This document shows, piece by piece, positions 23,554 to 30,595 of a stretch of DNA of 64,000 nucleotides. Source of the DNA: Polynucleobacter sp. es-MAR-4 (GTDB lineage Bacteria; Pseudomonadota; Gammaproteobacteria; Burkholderiales; Burkholderiaceae); assembly GCF_018882055.1 (NCBI RefSeq), contig NZ_JACVPF010000002.1:434001-498000 (forward strand), given 5' to 3'. The first letter of the stretch is position 1. Every line of letters begins with the position of its first letter. The notes under the pieces were generated by a model, which saw only the letters and a program-made list of their open reading frames with translations, was not told where the DNA came from and did no database searches. The translations under genes and the position numbers were made by a program.

Positions 23554-24003
23554 ATGTCGAAAAATACTTCAATTCTCGTAATTCAGGGCCCTAATCTCAA
23601 TCTACTGGGAACCCGTGAGCCAGAGGTTTACGGCAAAACTACCCTAGAAGATATACATACAAGGCTTGGCGCAATCGCCAAGGCCAACTCCGTCGACTTA
23701 TCCACCTTCCAAAGCAACCATGAGGGTGAACTGATTGACCGAGTTCAGAAAGCTAAACAAGATGGGGTGGAATTCATCATCATCAATCCAGGCGCCTTTA
23801 CTCATACCAGCGTTGCGTTGCGTGATGCGCTAGCTGGTGTTGCCATCCCATTTACTGAAGTTCATTTATCCAATATTCATCAGCGGGAAGAATTCCGCAA
23901 ACACTCCTACCTTTCCGATATTGCCACTGGTGTTATCTGCGGTTTGGGTGCCATTGGTTATGAATTAGCGCTTCAAGCTGCAATCGCACGTTTACATAAA
24001 TAA
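23554..24003 (+). CDS. aroQ: Type II 3-dehydroquinate dehydratase
   Basis: Third step of the shikimate pathway; dodecameric type II enzyme. The 149 residues match the family. Seen: [16 protein letters not shown] near the start (catalytic Tyr in EVYG), [30 protein letters not shown] and [14 protein letters not shown]. First gene of the well-known aroQ-accB-accC-prmA arrangement, 36 bp before accB. Confidence 0.97.
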   Translation: MSKNTSILVIQGPNLNLLGTREPEVYGKTTLEDIHTRLGAIAKANSVDLSTFQSNHEGELIDRVQKAKQDGVEFIIINPGAFTHTSVALRDALAGVAIPFTEVHLSNIHQREEFRKHSYLSDIATGVICGLGAIGYELALQAAIARLHK

Positions 24004-24039
24004 AGATTAATTAAGAATTACAAGAGAGGAAGCCTTTCC

Positions 24040-24501
24040 ATGGACTTGAGAAAACTAAAAACCCTAATCGACCTCGTTTCTGAATCAGGAATTTCTGAAT
24101 TAGAAGTGAATGAAGGTGAAGATCGTGTTCGCATCGTGAATGCTGGATCTCCAGCTCCTGCTGGTCAAGTGGTTTACGCCAATCCAGCACCGGCTCAGGC
24201 AATGCAAGCTGCTCCCGCAGCTGCTCCCGCAGCTGCACCAGCTGCTGAAGAAGCGCCTGCTGAAACTGGTTTTGTAGCTCGCTCACCGATGGTGGGTACT
24301 TTCTATCGCGCACCAAATCCAGAATCTCCAGATTTCGTCAAAGTGGGTGACACAGTAAAAGTAGGTCAAACGCTGTGCATTATTGAAGCGATGAAGCTGC
24401 TAAATGAGATCGAATCTGAGCAAGCTGGCGTTATTAAGCAAATTCTGTGTGAAAACGGCCAAGGCGTTGAGTTTGACCAGCCGCTGTTCATCATCGCTTA
24501 A
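24040..24501 (+). CDS. accB: Biotin carboxyl carrier protein of acetyl-CoA carboxylase
   Basis: Carries the biotin that shuttles CO2 between AccC and the AccA/AccD transferase. It has 153 residues with a short N-terminal dimerisation part, an Ala/Pro-rich linker (AAPAAAPAA) and the biotinyl domain, with biotinylated Lys near 119 in EAMKLLNE. A good ribosome binding site (GAGAGGAAG) precedes ATG 24040. A hairpin separates it from accC. Confidence 0.97.
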   Translation: MDLRKLKTLIDLVSESGISELEVNEGEDRVRIVNAGSPAPAGQVVYANPAPAQAMQAAPAAAPAAAPAAEEAPAETGFVARSPMVGTFYRAPNPESPDFVKVGDTVKVGQTLCIIEAMKLLNEIESEQAGVIKQILCENGQGVEFDQPLFIIA

Positions 24502-24522
24502 TAGATCTTTCTTAGATCTATT
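24500..24522. repeat. Inverted repeat between accB and accC
   Basis: Nine-base arms AATAGATCT/AGATCTATT around TTCTT begin at the last base of the accB stop codon. There is no T tract, so it looks more like an RNA stability or processing hairpin than a terminator; no function is shown. Confidence 0.6.
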
Positions 24523-24553
24523 CCAATCCACCGTTACTTAACTCAGAGCCGAC

Positions 24554-25924
24554 ATGTTCGATAAGATTCTGATTGCCAATCGCGGAGAAATTGCTCTCCG
24601 TATCCAACGCGCATGTCGCGAGTTGGGAATTAAAACTGTGGTGGTCTACTCGACCGCAGACAAAGAGGCTAAATATGTGAAGCTTGCAGACGAAGCCGTC
24701 TGTATTGGGCCTGCCCCATCACCGCTGAGCTATCTCAATATGCCTGCCATCATTTCAGCAGCTGAAGTGACAGATGCTGAAGCGATACACCCTGGCTACG
24801 GGTTTCTCTCTGAGAATGCCGACTTTGCTGAACGGGTTGAGAAATCAGGCTTTGCATTCATTGGACCTACTGCAGCTTCAATTCGTCTGATGGGCGATAA
24901 GGTTTCAGCCAAGCGCGCCATGATTAAAGCGGGTGTTCCTTGCGTTCCTGGATCTGAAGGGGCATTACCTGACAATCCAAAAGAAATTATTACTACAGCA
25001 AAGCGTGTTGGCTATCCGGTCATCATCAAAGCTGCTGGTGGCGGTGGTGGCCGCGGTATGCGCGTAGTGCATACCGAAGCCGCCCTTCTTAATGCAGTCA
25101 ATATGACTAAAGAGGAAGCTGGTCGCGCCTTTGGTAATCCAGAAGTCTATATGGAGAAGTTTTTAGAAAAGCCTCGCCACGTAGAGATTCAGATTTTGGC
25201 CGATACCCACGGCAACGCTATTTGGTTAGGCGAGCGTGATTGCTCAATGCAACGTCGTCACCAAAAAGTGATTGAAGAAGCTCCGGCACCAGGCATTGAT
25301 CGTCGCTTAATTGCCAAAATTGGTGAACGCTGTGCAGAAGCCTGTAGAAAAATTGGTTACCGTGGTGCTGGTACGTTTGAATTCTTGTATGAAGATGGTG
25401 AATTCTTCTTTATTGAGATGAATACCCGCGTTCAGGTAGAGCATCCAGTTACTGAAATGATTACCGGTGTCGATATCGTTCAGGAACAAATTCGTATTGC
25501 TGCGGGCTTAAAACTGAGCTATCGCCAAAAAGACATTGTTTTCCGTGGCCACGCCATTGAATGTCGTCTGAATGCAGAAGATCCATTCAAGTTCACACCA
25601 AGCCCAGGCAAAATTGGTTCATTCCACATGCCAGGTGGCCCTGGCATTCGCGTTGACTCACATGCCTACAGTGGTTATGTAGTGCCATCCAATTACGACT
25701 CCATGATTGGCAAGTTGATTTCTTACGGCAATACTCGCGAACAAGCGATTCGTCGTATGCAAATTGCGCTATCTGAAATGGTGATTGATGGCATTACAAC
25801 GAACGTACCTCTACATCGTGAACTCATGCTCGATCCGAACTTCATGGAAGGCGGAACCAGCATTCACTATCTAGAGCATCGCCTCGAAGAGCAAGCCGCT
25901 AGTCGCGGCAACCCGAAGTCTTAG
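24554..25924 (+). CDS. accC: Biotin carboxylase subunit of acetyl-CoA carboxylase
   Basis: ATP-dependent carboxylation of biotin on AccB, the first step of fatty acid synthesis. It has 456 residues. Seen: [14 protein letters not shown] start, ATP-grasp glycine loop [26 protein letters not shown], and [14 protein letters not shown] at the active site. It lies 52 bp after accB and 27 bp before prmA. Confidence 0.97.
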   Translation: MFDKILIANRGEIALRIQRACRELGIKTVVVYSTADKEAKYVKLADEAVCIGPAPSPLSYLNMPAIISAAEVTDAEAIHPGYGFLSENADFAERVEKSGFAFIGPTAASIRLMGDKVSAKRAMIKAGVPCVPGSEGALPDNPKEIITTAKRVGYPVIIKAAGGGGGRGMRVVHTEAALLNAVNMTKEEAGRAFGNPEVYMEKFLEKPRHVEIQILADTHGNAIWLGERDCSMQRRHQKVIEEAPAPGIDRRLIAKIGERCAEACRKIGYRGAGTFEFLYEDGEFFFIEMNTRVQVEHPVTEMITGVDIVQEQIRIAAGLKLSYRQKDIVFRGHAIECRLNAEDPFKFTPSPGKIGSFHMPGGPGIRVDSHAYSGYVVPSNYDSMIGKLISYGNTREQAIRRMQIALSEMVIDGITTNVPLHRELMLDPNFMEGGTSIHYLEHRLEEQAASRGNPKS

Positions 25925-25951
25925 GTCGCTTGATGTCCGTTTGGAGTCAAC

Positions 25952-27499
25952 ATGTCCTATCGTGAGCTCGTTTTCACGGTACCTGCAGAGATCGCAGAAC
26001 CTTTGGGCGATGCCCTGCTGGAACTAGGCGCACTCTCCGTTACCGTTGAAGACGATGCTGCGGGTGGTTACGATGAAAACCCACTGTATGGCGAGCCAGG
26101 ACTCTCACCTGAAGTTCAAGCTTGGGATCGCTCTTCAGTAACTGCGCTTTTTAATCCAGAGATTGATGATTCGGATGCAGTGAGCTTCATCCCTGAGCTC
26201 CTCGCATCCCTCAAGGACGTGGGATTCAATCTTCCAGCCCCGCAAGAAAAGATAGTTGAAGAGCAAGATTGGGTTCGCTTAACCCAAAGTCAATTTGCCC
26301 CAATTCAAATTGGTGAGCGTATTTGGGTGGTGCCCTCTTGGCATGAAGCGCCTACTGACCCGAATGCAATTTGCTTAGCAGTAGATCCAGGCCTGGCATT
26401 TGGCACTGGCAGCCATCCAACCACGCATCTTTGCCTACTTTGGCTTGAGCAAAATACACAACTTGCAAATCAAAGTTTGCTCGATTACGGCTGCGGCTCT
26501 GGAATTCTGGCTATAGCAGCTGCAAAACTGGGATGTAAACCGGTTGTTGGTACCGATATTGATCCACAAGCCATGGTTGCCGCACGCAGCAATGCAGAAA
26601 TCAACAATACGACCATTCGTTTTGTTCTGCCCAATGAAAATGCACCGGAACTCGCCGCAGAAACCAAATACGACATCGTGATGGCTAATATTTTGGCCAA
26701 TCCACTGCAGGTTTTAGCGCCTGCCTTGGTAAACAAGATGCGTCCAGGGGGAAAAATTGTTCTCTCAGGCGTACTTGCTCGCCAAGCAGAGGAGGTTATT
26801 GAAACGTACAGCCAGTGGCTAACTCTTTCTGTTTGGAAGGAAAGTGAAGGCTGGGTCTGCTTGCATGGCACGCTACCTGCGCAAGGCGATAAAGCCAGCA
26901 TGAACGTCAAAAACACAGACACTTCGGCGCCGGCTCAAAAAAAAAGTCCTAAATTAATCCTTCTTGGTCTTTTTTTCCTCTTGCTCATTATTTTTGGCGA
27001 GCATCTTTCTAGAAATTCTCTACTGCCAACCTTAGCAACACGTGTTGACGGCAGCTCTTCTGCGATTGCAACAAGAAGTTTTTCTCTTTTACAGAAGTTA
27101 GATGAGCAATTGTGTCGCGCACTAGGGTGCGTAAATCGCGCTGTAAGCGATTTTGCTGCTTGGAAAATAACTTCGGTCACCCTTTCACCTGAAAATGCGC
27201 GAGAGGGCCTTAAAAACGTTTTAAATCAATCTGTACTTCAAGTTGAAATACAAAATCGCCTTGCGCTTCCTGTTTTATTCCCAAATTTAGAAATTTCACT
27301 CACTGATGCAGAAGAAACGGAAATCAAAACGATTCAATTTGCTCCGCAAGAATGGTTGCCCGCCACTTGGCAAGAGTCGCATCCGGATTTTTTACGTCAA
27401 GGCGCACCTTCTGGTGAAATTTTTCACTCTGTACTGCCAATTTCCCTCCCACAAAATGCTGCAGGCTATCGCGTGCGAGTTTTTTACCCTGAAAAGTAG
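25952..27499 (+). CDS. prmA: Ribosomal protein L11 methyltransferase fused to a membrane DUF3426 domain
   Basis: Residues 1-315 are PrmA, which trimethylates ribosomal protein L11. Seen: N-terminal YRELVFTVPAE domain, then SAM-binding FGTGSHPTTHLCL, LDYGCGSGILAIAA and MANILANPL. Without a stop, the frame continues through a Ser/Thr/Lys linker into a membrane helix (about 337-355), then a DUF3426-like periplasmic part (LCRALGCVNRAVSDF onwards) to residue 515. In related bacteria, as I recall, a separate zinc-ribbon/DUF3426 gene follows prmA; here its zinc ribbon is missing. An internal ATG at 26900 (residue 317) could start the second part separately. An A9 run at 26937-26945 lies at the joint. 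Confidence 0.88.
   Translation: MSYRELVFTVPAEIAEPLGDALLELGALSVTVEDDAAGGYDENPLYGEPGLSPEVQAWDRSSVTALFNPEIDDSDAVSFIPELLASLKDVGFNLPAPQEKIVEEQDWVRLTQSQFAPIQIGERIWVVPSWHEAPTDPNAICLAVDPGLAFGTGSHPTTHLCLLWLEQNTQLANQSLLDYGCGSGILAIAAAKLGCKPVVGTDIDPQAMVAARSNAEINNTTIRFVLPNENAPELAAETKYDIVMANILANPLQVLAPALVNKMRPGGKIVLSGVLARQAEEVIETYSQWLTLSVWKESEGWVCLHGTLPAQGDKASMNVKNTDTSAPAQKKSPKLILLGLFFLLLIIFGEHLSRNSLLPTLATRVDGSSSAIATRSFSLLQKLDEQLCRALGCVNRAVSDFAAWKITSVTLSPENAREGLKNVLNQSVLQVEIQNRLALPVLFPNLEISLTDAEETEIKTIQFAPQEWLPATWQESHPDFLRQGAPSGEIFHSVLPISLPQNAAGYRVRVFYPEK
26937..26945 (+). other. A9 homopolymer at the PrmA/DUF3426 joint, candidate slippage site
   Basis: Nine A in a row read CAA-AAA-AAA-AGT in the fusion frame. 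A -1 shift gives AAG-TCC-TAA and a +1 shift gives GTC-CTA-AAT-TAA, so either shift ends the protein within four codons and leaves a soluble PrmA of about 333 residues. Whether slippage happens is not shown by the sequence. Confidence 0.5.
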
Positions 27500-27556
27500 A
27501 CTTCAAAATCTACTGCACCCTCATTCCAATTGATTTTTATTAGAAAGTAATTATTT

Positions 27557-28516
27557 ATGGCCAGCTTGATCTGCGGTTCTATCGCTTACGACACCATCAT
27601 GAACTTTGAAGGCAAATTTGCCGATCAAATCCTCCCGGAGCAGATTCATATTCTCAATGTCGCCTTCCTAGTCCCTACAATGCGCCGTGAATTTGGTGGC
27701 TGTGCAGGCAATATTGCTTACAACCTAAGCCTGCTTGGTGGAGACCCCATCATCATGGCAACGGTAGGCGGTGATGCCGCCCCATATCTTGATCGCCTTA
27801 AGCAACTGAATATTGATGCAACGCACATCCGTCAAATTGAGCAGTCATTCACTGCTCAAGCAATGATCACCACCGATCAAGCTAATAATCAAATTACTGC
27901 TTTTCACCCTGGCGCAATGGGCGAATCCCACCTAAACCAAGTTTCTACTGTGGTTGCCGAACGCAGCAAAAATGCCAAGGGCGCAGCCAAGTTTGGCATC
28001 GTTGCTCCAGATGGTCGCCAAGGAATGTGGGAGCACTGCCATCAACTGGCTGAAGCAGGTATTCCATTTGTATTTGATCCGGGCCAGGGTTTGCCTATGT
28101 TCAATGGTCCAGAGCTGCTAGAACTCGTAGATATTGCAAGCTACCTTGCCGTGAATGACTACGAAGGCGAAATGCTCTCCCAAAGAACAGGTCTGAGCTT
28201 GGCAAAAGTAGCCGAAAGAGTGAAAGCTTTGATTGTTACCAAGGGTGCTGAAGGTGCGGATATCTACTTTGAAGGCAAATGTATCGCAATTCCGCCGGTG
28301 CCAGCAGCAAAAGTGGTTGATCCGACTGGTTGCGGTGACGCATTCCGCGGTGGACTGCTATTTGGATTGGAAAATGGCATGGACTGGGAAACTACTGGCC
28401 GATTAGCCAGCTTAATGGGTTCAATCAAAATTACCCACCAGGGACCACAAAATCATCAAATGAGCAAAGATGAAATCGCCGGTCAATTCAAATCCGCATT
28501 TGGATTTGCACTCTAA
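27557..28516 (+). CDS. PfkB-family carbohydrate kinase (adenosine kinase-like)
   Basis: Ribokinase-superfamily kinase, 319 residues. Seen: N-terminal glycine-rich GGCAGNIAYNLSLLGG and the C-terminal PfkB signature VDPTGCGDAFRGG with the catalytic Asp. Homologues in this neighbourhood are usually annotated as adenosine kinase or sugar kinase; the substrate cannot be read from the sequence. It follows the prmA fusion by 57 bp and ends at a strong terminator. Confidence 0.9.
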   Translation: MASLICGSIAYDTIMNFEGKFADQILPEQIHILNVAFLVPTMRREFGGCAGNIAYNLSLLGGDPIIMATVGGDAAPYLDRLKQLNIDATHIRQIEQSFTAQAMITTDQANNQITAFHPGAMGESHLNQVSTVVAERSKNAKGAAKFGIVAPDGRQGMWEHCHQLAEAGIPFVFDPGQGLPMFNGPELLELVDIASYLAVNDYEGEMLSQRTGLSLAKVAERVKALIVTKGAEGADIYFEGKCIAIPPVPAAKVVDPTGCGDAFRGGLLFGLENGMDWETTGRLASLMGSIKITHQGPQNHQMSKDEIAGQFKSAFGFAL

Positions 28517-28542
28517 AGCCACCAATTTTCTAAATTAGCAAT

Positions 28543-28571
28543 AAAAAAGGGATCTCGTGAGAGATCCCTTT
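28543..28571. terminator. Bidirectional terminator between the PfkB kinase and the H1-like gene
   Basis: Perfect 11-bp stem AAAGGGATCTC/GAGATCCCTTT with a GTGA loop and an upstream A run. It lies between a plus-strand gene and the 3' end of the minus-strand H1-like gene, and can serve both. Confidence 0.88.
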
Positions 28572-28597
28572 GAACTTCACACGTCTACAAGCAGAGC

Positions 28598-28730
28598 TTA
28601 TGGGCGTGTGCCAGTTGGGAAGGGCCAGGCAGCAGCTGGATTCAACGTGGTTGAAGCAGCAACTTTCTTAGCCACGGGCTTTTTTACAGCTTTGCCCGCT
28701 TTCTTCGCAGCAGGCTTACTTACTTTTTTT
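28598..28730 (-). other. Candidate -1 frameshift site and C-terminal extension of the H1-like gene
   Basis: On the minus strand the gene reads GCA-AAA-AAA-AAG-TAA at 28733-28720. The last bases form the slippery heptamer A-AAA-AAG. A spacer of seven bases (TAAGTAA) is followed by a hairpin GCCTGCT/AGCGGGC (28715 down to 28694). A -1 shift continues as VSKPAAKKAGKAVKK and ends in TTLNPAAAWPFPTGTRP at stop 28600-28598, making 144 instead of 103 residues. The WPFPTG-type end is what I recall from full-length Burkholderiales H1-like proteins. Alternatives are transcript slippage on nine A, or a one-base error in the sequence. Confidence 0.7.
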
Positions 28731-29031
28731 TTGCTACGCGCTTTTTTGCAGCTTTTTTAGCAGCAGGCTTCTTAGCAACAGCTTTTTTAGCTACTTTTTT
28801 AGCAGCTGGCTTCTTTTTAGCTACTTTTTTAGCAGCTGGCTTTTTAGCAGCTACTTTTTTAGCAGCTGGCTTCTTTTTAGCTACTTTTTTAGCAGCAGGC
28901 TTCTTAGCAGCTACTTTTTTCTTCGCAGCAGGCTTCTTAGCAGCTACTTTTTTAGCAGCAGGCTTCTTAGCAGCTACTTTTTTCTTCGCAGCTGGTTTCT
29001 TTGCAGCAACTTTTTTCTTGGCGATTGCCAT
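28720..29031 (-). CDS. Histone H1-like DNA-binding protein (zero-frame product)
   Basis: Very basic 103-residue protein made almost only of Lys, Ala and Pro in AAKKPAAKK-type repeats, like bacterial histone H1-like proteins that bind DNA and help compact the nucleoid. A strong ribosome binding site (GAAGGAG) precedes ATG 29031. The zero frame stops at 28720 directly after a nine-A run, and the expected C-terminal segment is found in the -1 frame down to 28598. It lies downstream of nrdB on the same strand but is separated by a terminator, so it likely has its own promoter. Confidence 0.85.
   Translation of the reverse strand: MAIAKKKVAAKKPAAKKKVAAKKPAAKKVAAKKPAAKKKVAAKKPAAKKVAKKKPAAKKVAAKKPAAKKVAKKKPAAKKVAKKAVAKKPAAKKAAKKRVAKKK
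28740..29022 (-). repeat. Lys-Ala-Pro coding repeats of the H1-like gene
   Basis: Imperfect tandem repeats of about 18-33 bases, built from GCAGCTAAAAA- and CCTGCTGC-type blocks, encode AAKK/PAAKK units. Such repeats expand and contract easily, and length variation among strains would be expected. Confidence 0.8.
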
Positions 29032-29365
29032 AGTAATGCTCCTTCACGTGAGGATTAATACAAACTACCGATTAAGAAGACCCGACCATTCATTTCCGCC
29101 TGGTTTTGCAACCGATTGGAGCCGACGAGCGAGCCATTCATCGGCGCGCGGCTTGATACTAAGTGCTGCACGCTAATGAATCCTGGAAAAAAAGCCGTGG
29201 CCCCAAAGGACAACGGCTTCTTAAATTTGCTGGAAAAAATAGAGAGAATAGCCCAGACACCCTTGGACAAGGGTTTTCGGATTTGAGTCTGGTTTTGCTG
29301 ACTTTTAAAACTATCCAACCGTCTAATCTCCTATTTAGCCGGCCATGCGCTTTTTAATTCACTAC
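29032..29365. other. 334-bp spacer between nrdB and the H1-like gene
   Basis: Holds the nrdB 3' untranslated region, a terminator on the minus strand about 150 bases after the nrdB stop, and the presumed promoter and ribosome binding site of the H1-like gene. An 87-codon minus-strand frame (29055-29318) spans the terminator and resembles nothing I know. I see no RNA gene here. Confidence 0.7.
29187..29219 (-). terminator. Terminator downstream of nrdB
   Basis: On the minus strand AAGCCGT pairs with ACGGCTT, and an inner GTCC/GGGC stem closes a TTTG loop. It is followed by a run of seven T, the canonical form for a Rho-independent terminator of nrdA-nrdB. Confidence 0.85.
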
Positions 29366-30550
29366 TTATTCCCAACTCAGCGCACCGCCAGTTTGATACT
29401 CAATAACGCGTGTCTCAAAAAAGTTTCTCTCTTTTTTCAGATCAATCATTTCTGACATCCATGGGAATGGATTCTCTTCATTTGGGAACATCGCGTCAAG
29501 TCCTATTTGCAAACATCTGCGATTACAGATGTATCTTAGGTAACCTTTGAACATCGGCGCATTCAATCCGAGTACTCCGCGAGGCATCGTATCCTCTGCA
29601 TAACGGTACTCTAATTCGACTGCTTTTTCGAAGATCGCTTTGATCTCATCTTTGAACGCAGAAGTCCATAACTGCGGGTTCTCCAGCTTGATTTGGTTAA
29701 TCAAATCGATACCAAAATTGCAGTGCATTGACTCATCGCGAAGGATGTATTGATACTGCTCAGCAGCACCCGTCATTTTGTTTTGACGACCCATTGCAAG
29801 TATTTGCGTAAAACCAACATAAAAGAACAAACCTTCCATCACGCAAGCAAAAACAATGAGTGATCTCAGCAAAGTTTGGTCAGTTTCTAATGTTCCAGTT
29901 TTGAAATTAGGGTTCGTTAATACGTCAATGTAAGGAATCAAGAACTCATCTTTAGCGCGAATTGACTCAATTTCGTTGTACGCATTAAAGATTTCACTCT
30001 GGTCTAAGCCCAAAGATTCCACAATATATTGGTAGGCGTGAGTATGAATTGCCTCCTCAAATGCCTGGCGCAGTAGATATTGACGGCATTCTGGGGCAGT
30101 AATATGGCGATAAGTACCCAAAACAATGTTGTTGGCCGCCAAAGAATCCGCAGTTGTGAAGAAACCAAGGTTGCGCTTAATGATGCGACGCTCATCTTCG
30201 GTTAAGCCATTCGGATCTTTCCAAAGCGCGATATCGCGATTCATATTGATCTCTTGCGGCATCCAATGGTTTGCGCAACCAGCGAGGTATTTCTCCCAAG
30301 CCCACTTATATTTAAATGGAACCAACTGATTTACGTCAGTCTTGGCATTAATCACACGCTTATCGGCGGCATTGACGCGCAAAGCTGCGCCACCAGATAA
30401 AGCTGCACTCGCAGTTGCTGCAGGTGCCGCAACTTGAGGTGCAATTGCGACCTCGTCAGCTTGTGGGCGTTGCGGCTCAGCCACAACTGGTTGCTGCGCG
30501 AGACCTGCTTTCGCTAGTGCCGGTGCAACTTCTTCTTCCCAATTCAACAT
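29366..30550 (-). CDS. nrdB: Ribonucleotide reductase class Ia, beta subunit
   Basis: Carries the diiron-tyrosyl radical for ribonucleotide reduction with NrdA. It has 394 residues. The first 70 or so are an Ala/Pro/Gln-rich extension, then the ferritin-like core: [34 protein letters not shown] (iron ligands Glu and His), DESMHCNFG, and the C-terminal tail used to bind NrdA. It follows nrdA with a 45-bp gap. Confidence 0.96.
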   Translation of the reverse strand: MLNWEEEVAPALAKAGLAQQPVVAEPQRPQADEVAIAPQVAAPAATASAALSGGAALRVNAADKRVINAKTDVNQLVPFKYKWAWEKYLAGCANHWMPQEINMNRDIALWKDPNGLTEDERRIIKRNLGFFTTADSLAANNIVLGTYRHITAPECRQYLLRQAFEEAIHTHAYQYIVESLGLDQSEIFNAYNEIESIRAKDEFLIPYIDVLTNPNFKTGTLETDQTLLRSLIVFACVMEGLFFYVGFTQILAMGRQNKMTGAAEQYQYILRDESMHCNFGIDLINQIKLENPQLWTSAFKDEIKAIFEKAVELEYRYAEDTMPRGVLGLNAPMFKGYLRYICNRRCLQIGLDAMFPNEENPFPWMSEMIDLKKERNFFETRVIEYQTGGALSWE

Positions 30551-30595
30551 AACTCTCTCCTAATTCTTATTTTTCTAGATCAGTTAGCAAATAGC

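Noticed and set aside
28740..29022. Regular repeats resembling a CRISPR array
   Set aside because: The repeats are contiguous, codon-phased and encode AAKK/PAAKK units; there are no spacers.
29152..29163. 12-base match (TTGATACTAAGT) shared by the nrdA promoter region (33662-33673) and the spacer before the H1-like gene
   Set aside because: Many 12-base matches are expected by chance within 64 kb, and the second copy does not extend to an NrdR box.
29055..29318. 87-codon minus-strand frame between nrdB and the H1-like gene
   Set aside because: It spans a strong terminator hairpin with its T7 tract, has no clear ribosome site and matches no family I know.
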